Source: Streptomyces nigra (GTDB lineage: Bacteria > Actinomycetota > Actinomycetes > Streptomycetales > Streptomycetaceae). From it: a stretch of 64,000 bases of DNA. Both the position numbers and the translations under genes were made by a program. This document shows, piece after piece, positions 8,139 to 16,723 of this stretch; positions within the stretch are counted from its first letter, which is position 1, and the number at the start of each line of letters is the position of its first letter. The DNA lies in assembly GCF_003074055.1 (NCBI RefSeq), contig NZ_CP029043.1:4518501-4582500 (forward strand), written 5' to 3'. Below the pieces are notes generated by a model. It ran no database searches. It saw nothing but the letters and a program-made list of their open reading frames with translations, and was not told the origin of the DNA.

Positions 8139-9641
8139 ATGACTGCCAACGTCGACGGAGTGCCCGCCAAATTCGCGACACTCGGGCTTACCTACGACGA
8201 TGTGCTGCTGCTGCCGGGCGCCTCCGAGGTCCTGCCCAACGCGGTCGACACCTCGTCCCGCATCTCCCGCAACGTACGGGTCAACATCCCCCTGCTCTCC
8301 GCCGCCATGGACAAGGTCACCGAGTCCCGGATGGCGATCGCGATGGCCCGCCTGGGCGGCGTCGGTGTGCTCCACCGCAACCTGTCCGTCGAGGACCAGG
8401 TCAACCAGGTCGACCTGGTGAAGCGGTCCGAGTCGGGCATGGTCACCGACCCCATCACGGTGCACCCGGAGGCGACCCTCGCCGAGGCGGACGCCCTGTG
8501 CGCCAAGTTCCGCATCAGCGGTGTCCCGGTCACCGACCCGGCCGGCAAGCTGCTCGGCATCGTCACCAACCGCGACATGGCCTTCGAGTCGGACCGCTCC
8601 CGCCAGGTGCGCGAGGTCATGACCCCGATGCCGCTGGTCACGGGCAAGGTCGGCATCTCCGGCGTCGAGGCCATGGAGCTGCTGCGCAAGCACAAGATCG
8701 AGAAGCTGCCGCTCGTCGACGACCAGGGCACCCTCAAGGGCCTGATCACGGTCAAGGACTTCGTCAAGGCGGAGAAGTACCCGAACGCCGCGAAGGACGC
8801 CGAGGGCCGGCTGCTCGTCGGCGCCGCCGTCGGCGCCAGCCCCGAGGCGCTGGAGCGGGCCCAGGCGCTCGCCGAGGCCGGGGTGGACTTCCTCGTCGTC
8901 GACACCTCGCACGGGCACAACAGCAACGCCCTCAGCTGGATGGCGAAGATCAAGTCCGCCGTCCCCGTCGACGTGATCGGCGGCAACGTCGCCACGCGTG
9001 ACGGCGCGCAGGCCCTGATCGACGCCGGTGTCGACGGCATCAAGGTCGGTGTCGGACCGGGCTCCATCTGTACGACCCGTGTCGTCGCCGGCATCGGCGT
9101 CCCGCAGGTCACCGCCATCTACGAGGCGTCCCTCGCCGCCCGCGCCGCCGGCATCCCGCTGATCGGCGACGGCGGCCTGCAGTACTCCGGTGACATCGGC
9201 AAGGCGCTCGCCGCCGGCGCCGACACCGTGATGCTGGGCTCGCTGCTCGCGGGCTGCGAGGAGTCGCCGGGCGAGCTGCTCTTCATCAACGGCAAGCAGT
9301 TCAAGTCGTACCGCGGCATGGGCTCGCTGGGCGCCATGCAGTCCCGCGGCCAGGGCCGGTCGTACTCCAAGGACCGCTACTTCCAGGCGGAGGTCTCCTC
9401 CGACGACAAGCTGGTGCCCGAGGGCGTCGAGGGCCAGGTGCCCTACCGCGGCCCGCTGGCCAACGTGCTGCACCAGCTCGTCGGCGGTCTGCGCCAGACC
9501 ATGGGCTACGTCGGCGCGGCCACCATCGACGAGATGGAGTCCAAGGGCCGCTTCGTCCGGATCACCTCGGCGGGACTCAAGGAGAGCCACCCGCACGACA
9601 TCCAGATGACGGTCGAGGCGCCGAACTACAGCAACAAGTAG
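8139..9641 (+). CDS. guaB: Inosine-5'-monophosphate dehydrogenase
   Basis: This 500-residue enzyme converts IMP to XMP with NAD+, the committed step to GMP. The barrel domain is interrupted at residues ~95-210 by two CBS domains (ISGVPVTD and IEKLPLVDD signatures). The catalytic Cys311 sits in GSICTTR, and the mobile flap around RGMGSLGAM is intact. Start ATG 8139 follows GGGGAAGG. A TAGCAT at 8094-8099 is a possible -10 element. It is followed by a strong hairpin and then by the related guaB3 gene; guaA lies 22 kb away. Confidence 0.97.
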   Translation: MTANVDGVPAKFATLGLTYDDVLLLPGASEVLPNAVDTSSRISRNVRVNIPLLSAAMDKVTESRMAIAMARLGGVGVLHRNLSVEDQVNQVDLVKRSESGMVTDPITVHPEATLAEADALCAKFRISGVPVTDPAGKLLGIVTNRDMAFESDRSRQVREVMTPMPLVTGKVGISGVEAMELLRKHKIEKLPLVDDQGTLKGLITVKDFVKAEKYPNAAKDAEGRLLVGAAVGASPEALERAQALAEAGVDFLVVDTSHGHNSNALSWMAKIKSAVPVDVIGGNVATRDGAQALIDAGVDGIKVGVGPGSICTTRVVAGIGVPQVTAIYEASLAARAAGIPLIGDGGLQYSGDIGKALAAGADTVMLGSLLAGCEESPGELLFINGKQFKSYRGMGSLGAMQSRGQGRSYSKDRYFQAEVSSDDKLVPEGVEGQVPYRGPLANVLHQLVGGLRQTMGYVGAATIDEMESKGRFVRITSAGLKESHPHDIQMTVEAPNYSNK

Positions 9642-9658
9642 CCGCCGGCTCCCGCGAC

Positions 9659-9690
9659 AGGGCGGCCCCGGGCGTATCCGGGGCCGCCCT
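9659..9690 (+). terminator. guaB terminator
   Basis: A 13-bp perfect stem, AGGGCGGCCCCGG with CCGGGGCCGCCCT around a 6-nt loop, begins 17 bp after the guaB stop. It is followed by no T-run but is strong enough to terminate or attenuate before guaB3. Confidence 0.75.
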
Positions 9691-9749
9691 CGTCGTGCCC
9701 GTCGGCGATACTGGTAGACGCTGCAACGCATCAGGGAAAGGCCACAGAC

Positions 9750-10874
9750 GTGACTGAGATCGAGATCGGGCGCGGCAAGCGCGGCCGCCGGGCGTACGCC
9801 TTCGACGACATCGCCGTCGTCCCCAGCCGCCGTACGCGGGACCCGAAGGAGGTCTCGATCGCCTGGCAGATCGACGCCTACCGGTTCGAGCTGCCGTTCC
9901 TGGCCGCCCCCATGGATTCGATCGTCTCCCCGGCCACCGCCATCCGCATCGGCGAGCTCGGCGGCCTCGGCGTGCTGAACCTCGAGGGCCTGTGGACCCG
10001 GTACGAGGACCCGCAGCCGCTGCTCGACGAGATCGCCGAGCTGCCCACGGAGGCCGCCACGCGCCGCCTCCAGGAGGTCTACGCCGCTCCGATCAAGGAG
10101 GAGCTGATCGGGCAGCGCATCAAGGAGGTGCGGGACTCCGGTGTGGTCACGGCCGCCGCGCTCTCCCCGCAGCGCACCGCCCAGTTCTCCAAGGCGGTCG
10201 TCGACGCGGGCGTGGACATCTTCGTCATCCGCGGTACGACGGTCTCCGCGGAGCACGTCTCGTCCTCGCACGAGCCGCTGAACCTGAAGCAGTTCATCTA
10301 CGAGCTCGACGTCCCGGTGATCGTCGGCGGCTGCGCCACCTACACCGCGGCCCTGCACCTGATGCGCACCGGCGCCGCGGGCGTCCTGGTCGGCTTCGGC
10401 GGCGGCGCCGCGCACACCACGCGCAACGTGCTGGGCATCCGCGTCCCTATGGCCACGGCGGTCGCGGACGTGGCGGCGGCCCGGCGCGACTACATGGACG
10501 AGTCCGGCGGCCGGTACGTCCATGTGATCGCGGACGGCGGCGTCGGCTGGTCCGGCGACCTGCCCAAGGCGATCGCCTGCGGCGCCGACGCCGTGATGAT
10601 GGGCTCCCCGCTGGCCCGTGCCACGGACGCGCCGGGGCGCGGCTGCCACTGGGGCATGGAGGCCGTGAACACGGAGCTGCCGCGCGGCCAGAAGGTCGAC
10701 CTGGGCACGGTCGGCACGATCGAGGAGGTCCTGACGGGCCCCTCGCACACCCCCGACGGCTCCATGAACTTCTTCGGCGCCCTGCGCCGCGCCATGGCCA
10801 CGACCGGCTACAGCGAGCTCAAGGAGTTCCAGCGCGTCGAGGTCACGGTGGCGGACTCCCAGCACCAGCGCTAG
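9750..10874 (+). CDS. guaB3: GuaB3 family IMP dehydrogenase-related protein
   Basis: The 374-residue protein aligns with the IMPDH barrel but has no CBS domains. It starts at GTG 9750. The phosphate-binding glycine segments (ADGGVGWSGD, VLVGFGGG) are kept. At the catalytic loop IMPDH has GSICTTR, while this protein reads GGAAHTTRN, so the nucleophilic Cys is absent. Actinobacterial genomes routinely carry such a paralogue next to guaB. A cyanobacterial GuaB3 has been reported as a GMP reductase, but whether that holds for this Cys-less branch is unknown. The spacing after the guaB terminator suggests separate or attenuated expression. Confidence 0.9.
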   Translation: MTEIEIGRGKRGRRAYAFDDIAVVPSRRTRDPKEVSIAWQIDAYRFELPFLAAPMDSIVSPATAIRIGELGGLGVLNLEGLWTRYEDPQPLLDEIAELPTEAATRRLQEVYAAPIKEELIGQRIKEVRDSGVVTAAALSPQRTAQFSKAVVDAGVDIFVIRGTTVSAEHVSSSHEPLNLKQFIYELDVPVIVGGCATYTAALHLMRTGAAGVLVGFGGGAAHTTRNVLGIRVPMATAVADVAAARRDYMDESGGRYVHVIADGGVGWSGDLPKAIACGADAVMMGSPLARATDAPGRGCHWGMEAVNTELPRGQKVDLGTVGTIEEVLTGPSHTPDGSMNFFGALRRAMATTGYSELKEFQRVEVTVADSQHQR

Positions 10875-10891
10875 CCGCCGGCCGTACGCCG

Positions 10892-10921
10892 AAAGGGGCC
10901 GGTCCTCCGACCGGCCCCTTT
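10892..10921 (+). terminator. guaB3 terminator
   Basis: A perfect 13-bp stem AAAGGGGCCGGTC / GACCGGCCCCTTT with a 4-nt CTCC loop starts 18 bp after the guaB3 stop. The symmetric A/T ends make it a credible bidirectional terminator against the convergent gene at 11182. Confidence 0.88.
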
Positions 10922-11181
10922 CGCATGCCCTGAGTGCCCTGCGGGGCTTGGACTGGGACCGGATCCGTCTGTGGATGGTGAAGTGCCGCAGGAGGTGGAT
11001 CCTGCGTATTTCCGGATGGTGAGCGGCCGCCCCCGCAGCAACTAGGGGCGGACACTCCGTGATCCATCCTGGAGCCTGCCGCAGTAGCCGCTGCGGTGGG
11101 CTCCACCTGTGCTCGTCAGGTACCCGGGCCGTCGGCCGCATGCCACCAGCCGTGAGGCGGCGTCCGTCTGTGCGCCCCTCT
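10922..11181. other. Intergenic region, possible gene remnant
   Basis: No complete gene is visible. A 24-codon frame from GTG 10971 to TAG 11043-11045 reads EVPQEVDPAYFRMVSGRP near its middle. This resembles the beginning of flavin-reductase-domain proteins (VDPAxFRxVLGHF) before degenerating. It may be a relic or chance similarity. The rest shows only GC-rich short repeats. Confidence 0.35.
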
Positions 11182-12390
11182 TCACAACCGGTGCGCCGCC
11201 CCCGTCGGGGCCGCGCCTCGGGTGTCGAGGAGCAGTTGGGCCTTTACCGAGAGGCCCTGGAGGTCGTAGGTGCGGTGTTGCTGGAGGAGGATCGTCAGGT
11301 CGGCGTCGGCGGCTGACTCGTAGAGGGAGTCGGCGCGGGGGACCGGGCGGTCCAGGACGCTCCAGGACGGCACGTACGGGTCGTGGTAGCTGATGGACGC
11401 GCCCAGTTCCAGCAGGCGGACGGCGACCTCCTGGGCGGGGGTGGACTGCTGGTCGGCGAGGTCCGGCTTGTAGGTGACGCCGAGCAGGAGGATGCGGGCG
11501 CCGCGCGCGGACTTGCCGTGCTCGTTGAGCAGGGTGGCGGCGCGCTGGACGACGTAACGGGGCATCTGGCTGTTGACCTGCTGGGCCAGTTCGACCATGC
11601 GCAGGGAGCGGCCGGTGTGGGCGGTCAGGCCCTGGGGGACGGCGTGGCCGCCGACGCCGGGGCCGGGGCGGAACGCCTGGAAGCCGAACGGCTTGGTCTC
11701 GGCGCAGCGCACGACGTCCCACAGGTCGACGCCCAGGTCGTGGCAGAGCACGGCCATCTCGTTGACGAGGGCGATGTTCACGTGCCGGAAGTTCGTCTCC
11801 AGCACCTGCACGGTCTCCGCCTCGCGCAGGCCCCGCGCGCGGACCACCTTGTCGGTGAGGCGGCCGTAGAAGGCGGCCGCCGACTCGGTGCATGCGGGGG
11901 TCAGACCGCCGATCACCTTGGGGGTGTTGGCGGGGTGGAAGTCGCGGTTGCCGGGGTCGACACGGCTGGGCGAGTAGGCGAGGTGGAAGTCGCGGCCGGC
12001 GCGCATCCCCGAGCCCTCCTCCAGCAGGGGCCGCAGCACGTCCTCGGTGGTGCCGGGCGGGACCGGCGACTCCAGGATGACCGTCGAGTGCGGGCGCAGC
12101 CGGGTCGCGAGGGCGCGGGCGGCGGCCTCCACCTCGCTCAGGTCGAGCGCCCCGTCCGCGCCGAGCGGCGTCGGCGAGCAGATGACGGCGGTGCGGACCC
12201 GGCCGAGCTCGGCGGGGCTGGTGGCGTGCCGGAAGCCCCCCGAGAGCATCCGGCGCAGTTCGGCGGGACTGAGGGAGGCGGCCTCCGGACCGGTGCGGAA
12301 ACCGAGTGTGGGGATGCCGGCGGCCACGGCTGCCTTGGCCAGGGGCAGGCCGTACGGGCCCAGTCCGATGACGGCGAGATCTGCGGGCAT
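11182..12390 (-). CDS. UDP-sugar dehydrogenase homologue lacking the catalytic Cys
   Basis: The 402-residue protein starts at ATG 12390 (MPADLAVIGLGPYGLPLA); an in-frame ATG at 12435 would add 15 non-conserved residues. It has the UDP-glucose/UDP-ManNAc dehydrogenase plan: a Rossmann domain (GLGPYGLPLA), the central helix with LETNFRHVNIALVNE, the ATP/NAD loop before TKPFGFQAFRPGPGVGG and a C-terminal UDP-binding Rossmann domain (LLLGVTYKPDLAD). In active enzymes the GGHCIPVDP motif supplies the nucleophilic Cys. Here the motif reads GGHAVPQGL, so the Cys is Ala and the following residues are also changed. It may be inactive, regulatory, or stop at the aldehyde. No polysaccharide cluster is adjacent. 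Confidence 0.85.
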   Translation of the reverse strand: MPADLAVIGLGPYGLPLAKAAVAAGIPTLGFRTGPEAASLSPAELRRMLSGGFRHATSPAELGRVRTAVICSPTPLGADGALDLSEVEAAARALATRLRPHSTVILESPVPPGTTEDVLRPLLEEGSGMRAGRDFHLAYSPSRVDPGNRDFHPANTPKVIGGLTPACTESAAAFYGRLTDKVVRARGLREAETVQVLETNFRHVNIALVNEMAVLCHDLGVDLWDVVRCAETKPFGFQAFRPGPGVGGHAVPQGLTAHTGRSLRMVELAQQVNSQMPRYVVQRAATLLNEHGKSARGARILLLGVTYKPDLADQQSTPAQEVAVRLLELGASISYHDPYVPSWSVLDRPVPRADSLYESAADADLTILLQQHRTYDLQGLSVKAQLLLDTRGAAPTGAAHRL

Positions 12391-12652
12391 ACGTGGGCCG
12401 TCCTTCCCAGTAACCGACATATGGCTGGTGCGCAACCCCGGTGGACAGAACGAGGGAGCGCAATGTCAGACTAGGAGTAAATATGACCGATTTGCCGCAT
12501 TGAATGATCGCGTTTCCAGGAGTGTTGTCCACAGGCTGGGGGTACGTGGTGGCTGAACTCGGGCAACCCGGTCAGAATTCTGGGCATGGGGGGTACGAGG
12601 CGGGCTTCGCCCGACGGGTGCGGCTTACGCGACCGATCATCGGGAGGCAGCG

Positions 12653-14359
12653 GTGAGGACAGCGACACTGGGGCCGGAGGAGCGGGCCGCGTCACTGGCG
12701 GCCATGGCCGAGCGCGAGCTGGACCTGCTGGTCGTGGGCGCCGGAGTGGTCGGCGCGGGCACGGCCCTCGACGCGGTGACCCGCGGCCTGTCGACCGGGC
12801 TGGTCGAGGCCCGCGACTGGGCGTCCGGCACCTCCAGCCGGTCCAGCAAGCTCATCCACGGCGGCCTGCGCTATCTGGAGATGCTCGACTTCGCACTCGT
12901 CCGGGAGGCCCTGAAGGAACGCGGCCTGCTGCTGGAGCGGCTGGCCCCGCACCTGGTCAAGCCGGTGCCGTTCCTGTACCCGCTGCAGCACAAGGGCTGG
13001 GAGCGGCTGTACGCCGGCTCCGGCGTCGCCCTCTACGACGTCATGTCGATGGCCCGCGGCCACGGCCGGGGCCTGCCCCTGCACCGGCATCTGAGCCGCC
13101 GTCACGCCCTGCGCGTCGCCCCCGCGCTGAAGAAGGACGCGCTGGTCGGCGCCCTCCAGTACTACGACGCCCAGATGGACGACGCCCGCTATGTCGCCAC
13201 CCTGGTGCGCACCGCGGCGGCCTATGGCGCCCAGGTCGCCAACCGCGCGCGGGTGACCTCCTTCCTGCGGGAGGGCGAGCGTGTCGTCGGCGTCAGCGTC
13301 CAGGACGCGGAGGGCGGCGGCGAGTACGAGATCCGCGCCAAGCAGGTCGTCAACGCCACCGGGGTCTGGACCGACGACACCCAGTCGATGGTGGGGGAGC
13401 GCGGCCAGTTCCACGTCCGCGCCTCCAAGGGCGTCCACCTGGTCGTGCCCAAGGACCGCATCCACTCCACGACCGGGCTGATCCTGCGCACCGAGAAGTC
13501 CGTGCTGTTCGTCATCCCCTGGGGCCGGCACTGGATCGTCGGCACCACCGACACAGAATGGGACCTCGACAAGGCCCACCCGGCGGCGTCCAGCGCCGAC
13601 ATCGACTATGTGCTCGACCATGTGAACTCGGTCCTGGCCGTCCCCCTGACCAGGGACGACGTCGAAGGCGTGTACGCGGGGCTGCGCCCGCTGCTGGCCG
13701 GCGAGTCGGACGCCACCAGCAAGCTCTCGCGCGAGCACACCGTGGCCCACCCCGTGCCGGGACTCGTCGTCGTCGCCGGCGGCAAGTACACGACGTACCG
13801 CGTGATGGCCAAGGACGCGGTGGACGCGGCGGTGCACGGACTCGACATGCGGGTCGCGGAGTGCGTCACGGAGGACATCCCGCTGATCGGCGCCGAGGGC
13901 TACCGGGCCCTGTGGAACGCGCGTGCGCGCATCGCGGAGCGGACGGGCCTTCATGTGGTGCGCGTGGAGCACCTGTTGAACCGGTTCGGCTCGCTGACCG
14001 AGGAAGTCCTCGAACTCATCGCCGACGACCCGACCCTCGGCGAACCCCTCCAGTCCGCCGACGACTATCTGCGGGCCGAGGTCGTCTACGCCGCCTCCCA
14101 CGAGGGCGCGCGGCATCTGGACGACGTCCTCACCCGGCGCACCCGCATCTCCATCGAGACCTTCGACCGGGGCACCCGGTGCGCCCGTGAGGCCGCCGAG
14201 TTGATGGCACCGGTGCTGGGCTGGGACAAGGAGCAGATCGAGCGCGAGGTCGAGCACTACAACAAGCGCGTCGAGGCCGAACGCGAGTCACAGCGCCAGC
14301 CGGACGACCTGACGGCGGACGCGGCCCGCCTGGGCGCACCGGACATCGTGCCGAGGTAG
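12653..14359 (+). CDS. glpD: Aerobic glycerol-3-phosphate dehydrogenase
   Basis: This 568-residue FAD enzyme oxidises sn-glycerol 3-phosphate to dihydroxyacetone phosphate and passes electrons to the membrane quinone pool. The N-terminal FAD motif is VVGAGVVGAGTALDAVTRG (from about residue 26). The family signature SSRSSKLIHGGLRYLE follows, with IPWGRHWIVGTTDTEWD in the middle. Residues ~400-540 form the C-terminal helical GlpD domain. It starts at GTG 12653 behind GGGAGG. No glycerol kinase or facilitator gene is adjacent. A hairpin follows before the kinase array. Confidence 0.96.
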   Translation: MRTATLGPEERAASLAAMAERELDLLVVGAGVVGAGTALDAVTRGLSTGLVEARDWASGTSSRSSKLIHGGLRYLEMLDFALVREALKERGLLLERLAPHLVKPVPFLYPLQHKGWERLYAGSGVALYDVMSMARGHGRGLPLHRHLSRRHALRVAPALKKDALVGALQYYDAQMDDARYVATLVRTAAAYGAQVANRARVTSFLREGERVVGVSVQDAEGGGEYEIRAKQVVNATGVWTDDTQSMVGERGQFHVRASKGVHLVVPKDRIHSTTGLILRTEKSVLFVIPWGRHWIVGTTDTEWDLDKAHPAASSADIDYVLDHVNSVLAVPLTRDDVEGVYAGLRPLLAGESDATSKLSREHTVAHPVPGLVVVAGGKYTTYRVMAKDAVDAAVHGLDMRVAECVTEDIPLIGAEGYRALWNARARIAERTGLHVVRVEHLLNRFGSLTEEVLELIADDPTLGEPLQSADDYLRAEVVYAASHEGARHLDDVLTRRTRISIETFDRGTRCAREAAELMAPVLGWDKEQIEREVEHYNKRVEAERESQRQPDDLTADAARLGAPDIVPR

Positions 14360-14377
14360 CCCGATACGGAAGACGAC

Positions 14378-14402
14378 CTCCGGGCCCCACCCGGGCCCGG
14401 AG
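14378..14402 (+). terminator. glpD terminator
   Basis: A 10-bp stem CTCCGGGCCC / GGGCCCGGAG with a 5-nt loop, followed by CCCTTGTG, starts 18 bp after the glpD stop codon. Confidence 0.7.
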
Positions 14403-14527
14403 CCCTTGTGTCCAGGTGCCGGACCGGATTCGAACATGTTGCGCCACGAGGGGCACCCTGGGCGTCGGGCGCTTGTCGCGTGAGGGACAATGGAGGCTCT
14501 GTCAGGGCGGGTTGTATGAGGGGACGC

Positions 14528-16540
14528 ATGTCGGAGGCGGAGCGGGCGAGCACTTCTCGCCAGGAGACTCGTCAGGACGACCACGAGCGTCTCCTCGCGG
14601 GGCGGTACCGGTTGGGGGGCGTCCTCGGCCGGGGCGGCATGGGCACCGTCTGGCGGGCCGTCGACGAGACGCTCGGCCGGACCGTCGCCGTGAAGGAACT
14701 GCGGTTCCCGTCGAACATCGACGAGGAGGAGAAGCGCCGGCTCATCACCCGCACCCTGCGCGAGGCCAAGGCGATCGCCCGGATCCGGAACAACAGCGCG
14801 GTCACGGTGTACGACGTGGTCGACGAGGACGACCGGCCCTGGATCGTGATGGAGCTCGTCGAGGGCAAGTCCCTCGCCGAGGTCATCCGTGAGGACGGCC
14901 TGCTGGAGCCCCGGCGTGCCGCCGAGGTCGGCCTGGCCGTCCTGGACGTGCTGCGCTCCGCGCACCGCGAGGGCATCCTGCACCGTGACGTGAAGCCGTC
15001 CAACGTCCTGCTGGAGTCCGACACCGACCGGGTCGTGCTCACCGACTTCGGTATCGCCCAGGTCGAGGGCGACCCGTCCATCACCTCGACCGGCATGCTC
15101 GTCGGCGCCCCCTCCTACATCTCGCCCGAGCGGGCGCGCGGCCACAAGCCCGGCCCCGCCGCCGACCTGTGGTCGCTCGGCGGTCTGCTGTACGCGTCCG
15201 TCGAGGGCGTGCCGCCGTACGACAAGGGCTCCGCGATCGCGACGCTCACCGCCGTGATGACCGAGCCGCTGGAGGAGCCCAAGAACGCCGGGCCGCTGCG
15301 GGACGTCATCCACGGCCTGCTCACCAAGGACCCCGAGAAGCGACTCGACGACGCCGGCGCACGGGCGATGCTCAACGCCGTCATCCACGCGCCGCGTTCC
15401 GAGCGGGCCGCCGAGGCGTCCGACGCGACGAAGGTCGTCCCGCTGCCGTCGCAGTCCGACGCGCCCTCGCGAAAGGGGCGTTCGGGCGCCGCCGCGAGCC
15501 GGAAGGCCGAGGAGGCCGGGGAGCGGCTGCGCGGCGCGCTCCGTTCGGTGCGCAAGGCCGCGGTGGGCACCGGGGCGGCCGGGGCGGCCGGGGCGGACGC
15601 GGCCGCCGGGTCGCCGCCGGCGGCGGGTGCGCCCGCCGACGCAACCCCCGCCAAGTCGAAGTCGACCCCCGCCACCGAGGACGCCAGAACCACCAACGAC
15701 GCCGGTTCCGGCCCCAGCTCCGGCTGGCCCGTGATGCCGCCGCCGGATCTGCCCGCGCGGCCCGTCCAGCGGGCGCCGCTCACCGACGTCGTCCCGAAGC
15801 GGACGCTGCTGATCATCGCGGTGGTCGTCCTGGTCGCCGTCCTCGGCGTGGTGCTGGCGCTGACACTGGGCGACGACGGCTCCGAGGCGTCCGGGAAGCC
15901 GGGCGGCACCGGATCGTCGGCCGCGGGGAAGGAGACCCCGGACACCAAGAGCGACGACGAGGGCGGCACCGGCCGCGGCGACGGCGACGCGAAGTCCACG
16001 GCGGATCCGGACTCCGGCACCGGCAAGGGCGACGGGAGCGAGCCGAGCGCCGGGTCGAGCGAGGCCGCCGGTGGCGGCGACGGCGGCGGGCAGGGCTCCG
16101 GCGGCGCCGCCGTGGAGTCGACCCACAAGGGCGGCCAGGGCTACTCGATCGGTCTGCCGAAGGGCTGGAAGTTCCAGTCCACGGGCTCGGCCGGCGACCG
16201 GTTCACCGGCCCGGACGGGCAGAAGCTGCTCGTGGCCTGGACGTCGACGCCCAAGGGCGACCCGGTGGCGGACTGGAAGAGCCAGGAGCGCTACATGGTG
16301 CGCTCCCAGTACAAGAAGATCCGCATAGAGCAGGTGGACTACCGCGGCTGGAACACCGCCGACTGGGAGTTCACCTATGTCGAGGGCGGCACCAAGTACC
16401 GCACGATCGACCGCGGTTTCGTGGTGAACGACCATTCCGGGTACGCGCTGATGTACACCGCGAAGGCCGCGGACTGGGACAGCGATCTGCGCAAGGGCAC
16501 ATGGAAGGCGCTCACGGGCACGTTCAAGCCCAAGTCGTGA
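14528..16540 (+). CDS. Membrane Ser/Thr protein kinase 1 (PknB type)
   Basis: The 670-residue protein starts at ATG 14528 behind GAGGGG; ATG 14516 is possible. The kinase domain spans residues ~23-285 with LGRGGMGTVW, VAVKE, HRDVKPSN, TDFG and SPERARG, so all catalytic residues are present. A Ser/Ala/Pro-rich linker, one membrane helix (~427-449, LLIIAVVVLVAVLGVVLAL) and a Gly/Asp-rich stalk lead to an extracytoplasmic domain (~536-670) opening with GYSIGLPKGWKFQ. The related S. coelicolor cluster (SCO4775-SCO4779, from memory) has been linked to spore-wall synthesis. It is the first of five tandem kinases. Confidence 0.93.
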   Translation: MSEAERASTSRQETRQDDHERLLAGRYRLGGVLGRGGMGTVWRAVDETLGRTVAVKELRFPSNIDEEEKRRLITRTLREAKAIARIRNNSAVTVYDVVDEDDRPWIVMELVEGKSLAEVIREDGLLEPRRAAEVGLAVLDVLRSAHREGILHRDVKPSNVLLESDTDRVVLTDFGIAQVEGDPSITSTGMLVGAPSYISPERARGHKPGPAADLWSLGGLLYASVEGVPPYDKGSAIATLTAVMTEPLEEPKNAGPLRDVIHGLLTKDPEKRLDDAGARAMLNAVIHAPRSERAAEASDATKVVPLPSQSDAPSRKGRSGAAASRKAEEAGERLRGALRSVRKAAVGTGAAGAAGADAAAGSPPAAGAPADATPAKSKSTPATEDARTTNDAGSGPSSGWPVMPPPDLPARPVQRAPLTDVVPKRTLLIIAVVVLVAVLGVVLALTLGDDGSEASGKPGGTGSSAAGKETPDTKSDDEGGTGRGDGDAKSTADPDSGTGKGDGSEPSAGSSEAAGGGDGGGQGSGGAAVESTHKGGQGYSIGLPKGWKFQSTGSAGDRFTGPDGQKLLVAWTSTPKGDPVADWKSQERYMVRSQYKKIRIEQVDYRGWNTADWEFTYVEGGTKYRTIDRGFVVNDHSGYALMYTAKAADWDSDLRKGTWKALTGTFKPKS

Positions 16541-16723
16541 AGCGGGGGCTCTCCCTCCGGGCGGGGGCCGCCGCGATTGCTCCGTGAGATCCGGCAACCT
16601 CTCCTGGAGAGTTGCCTCCGGCACGTATCGTGAAAGCTCGCGGACCGTACGCATCCGTTCCGGCGTCCGGAAGGCGACACGAGGCGAACGGAATCGACCG
16701 ACCGGGCGGCCGGGGGAGGCAAC

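Noticed and set aside
8115..11141. 1008-codon minus-strand frame covering guaB and guaB3
   Set aside because: It mirrors two certain genes and crosses two terminators; no ribosome site or recognisable domain.
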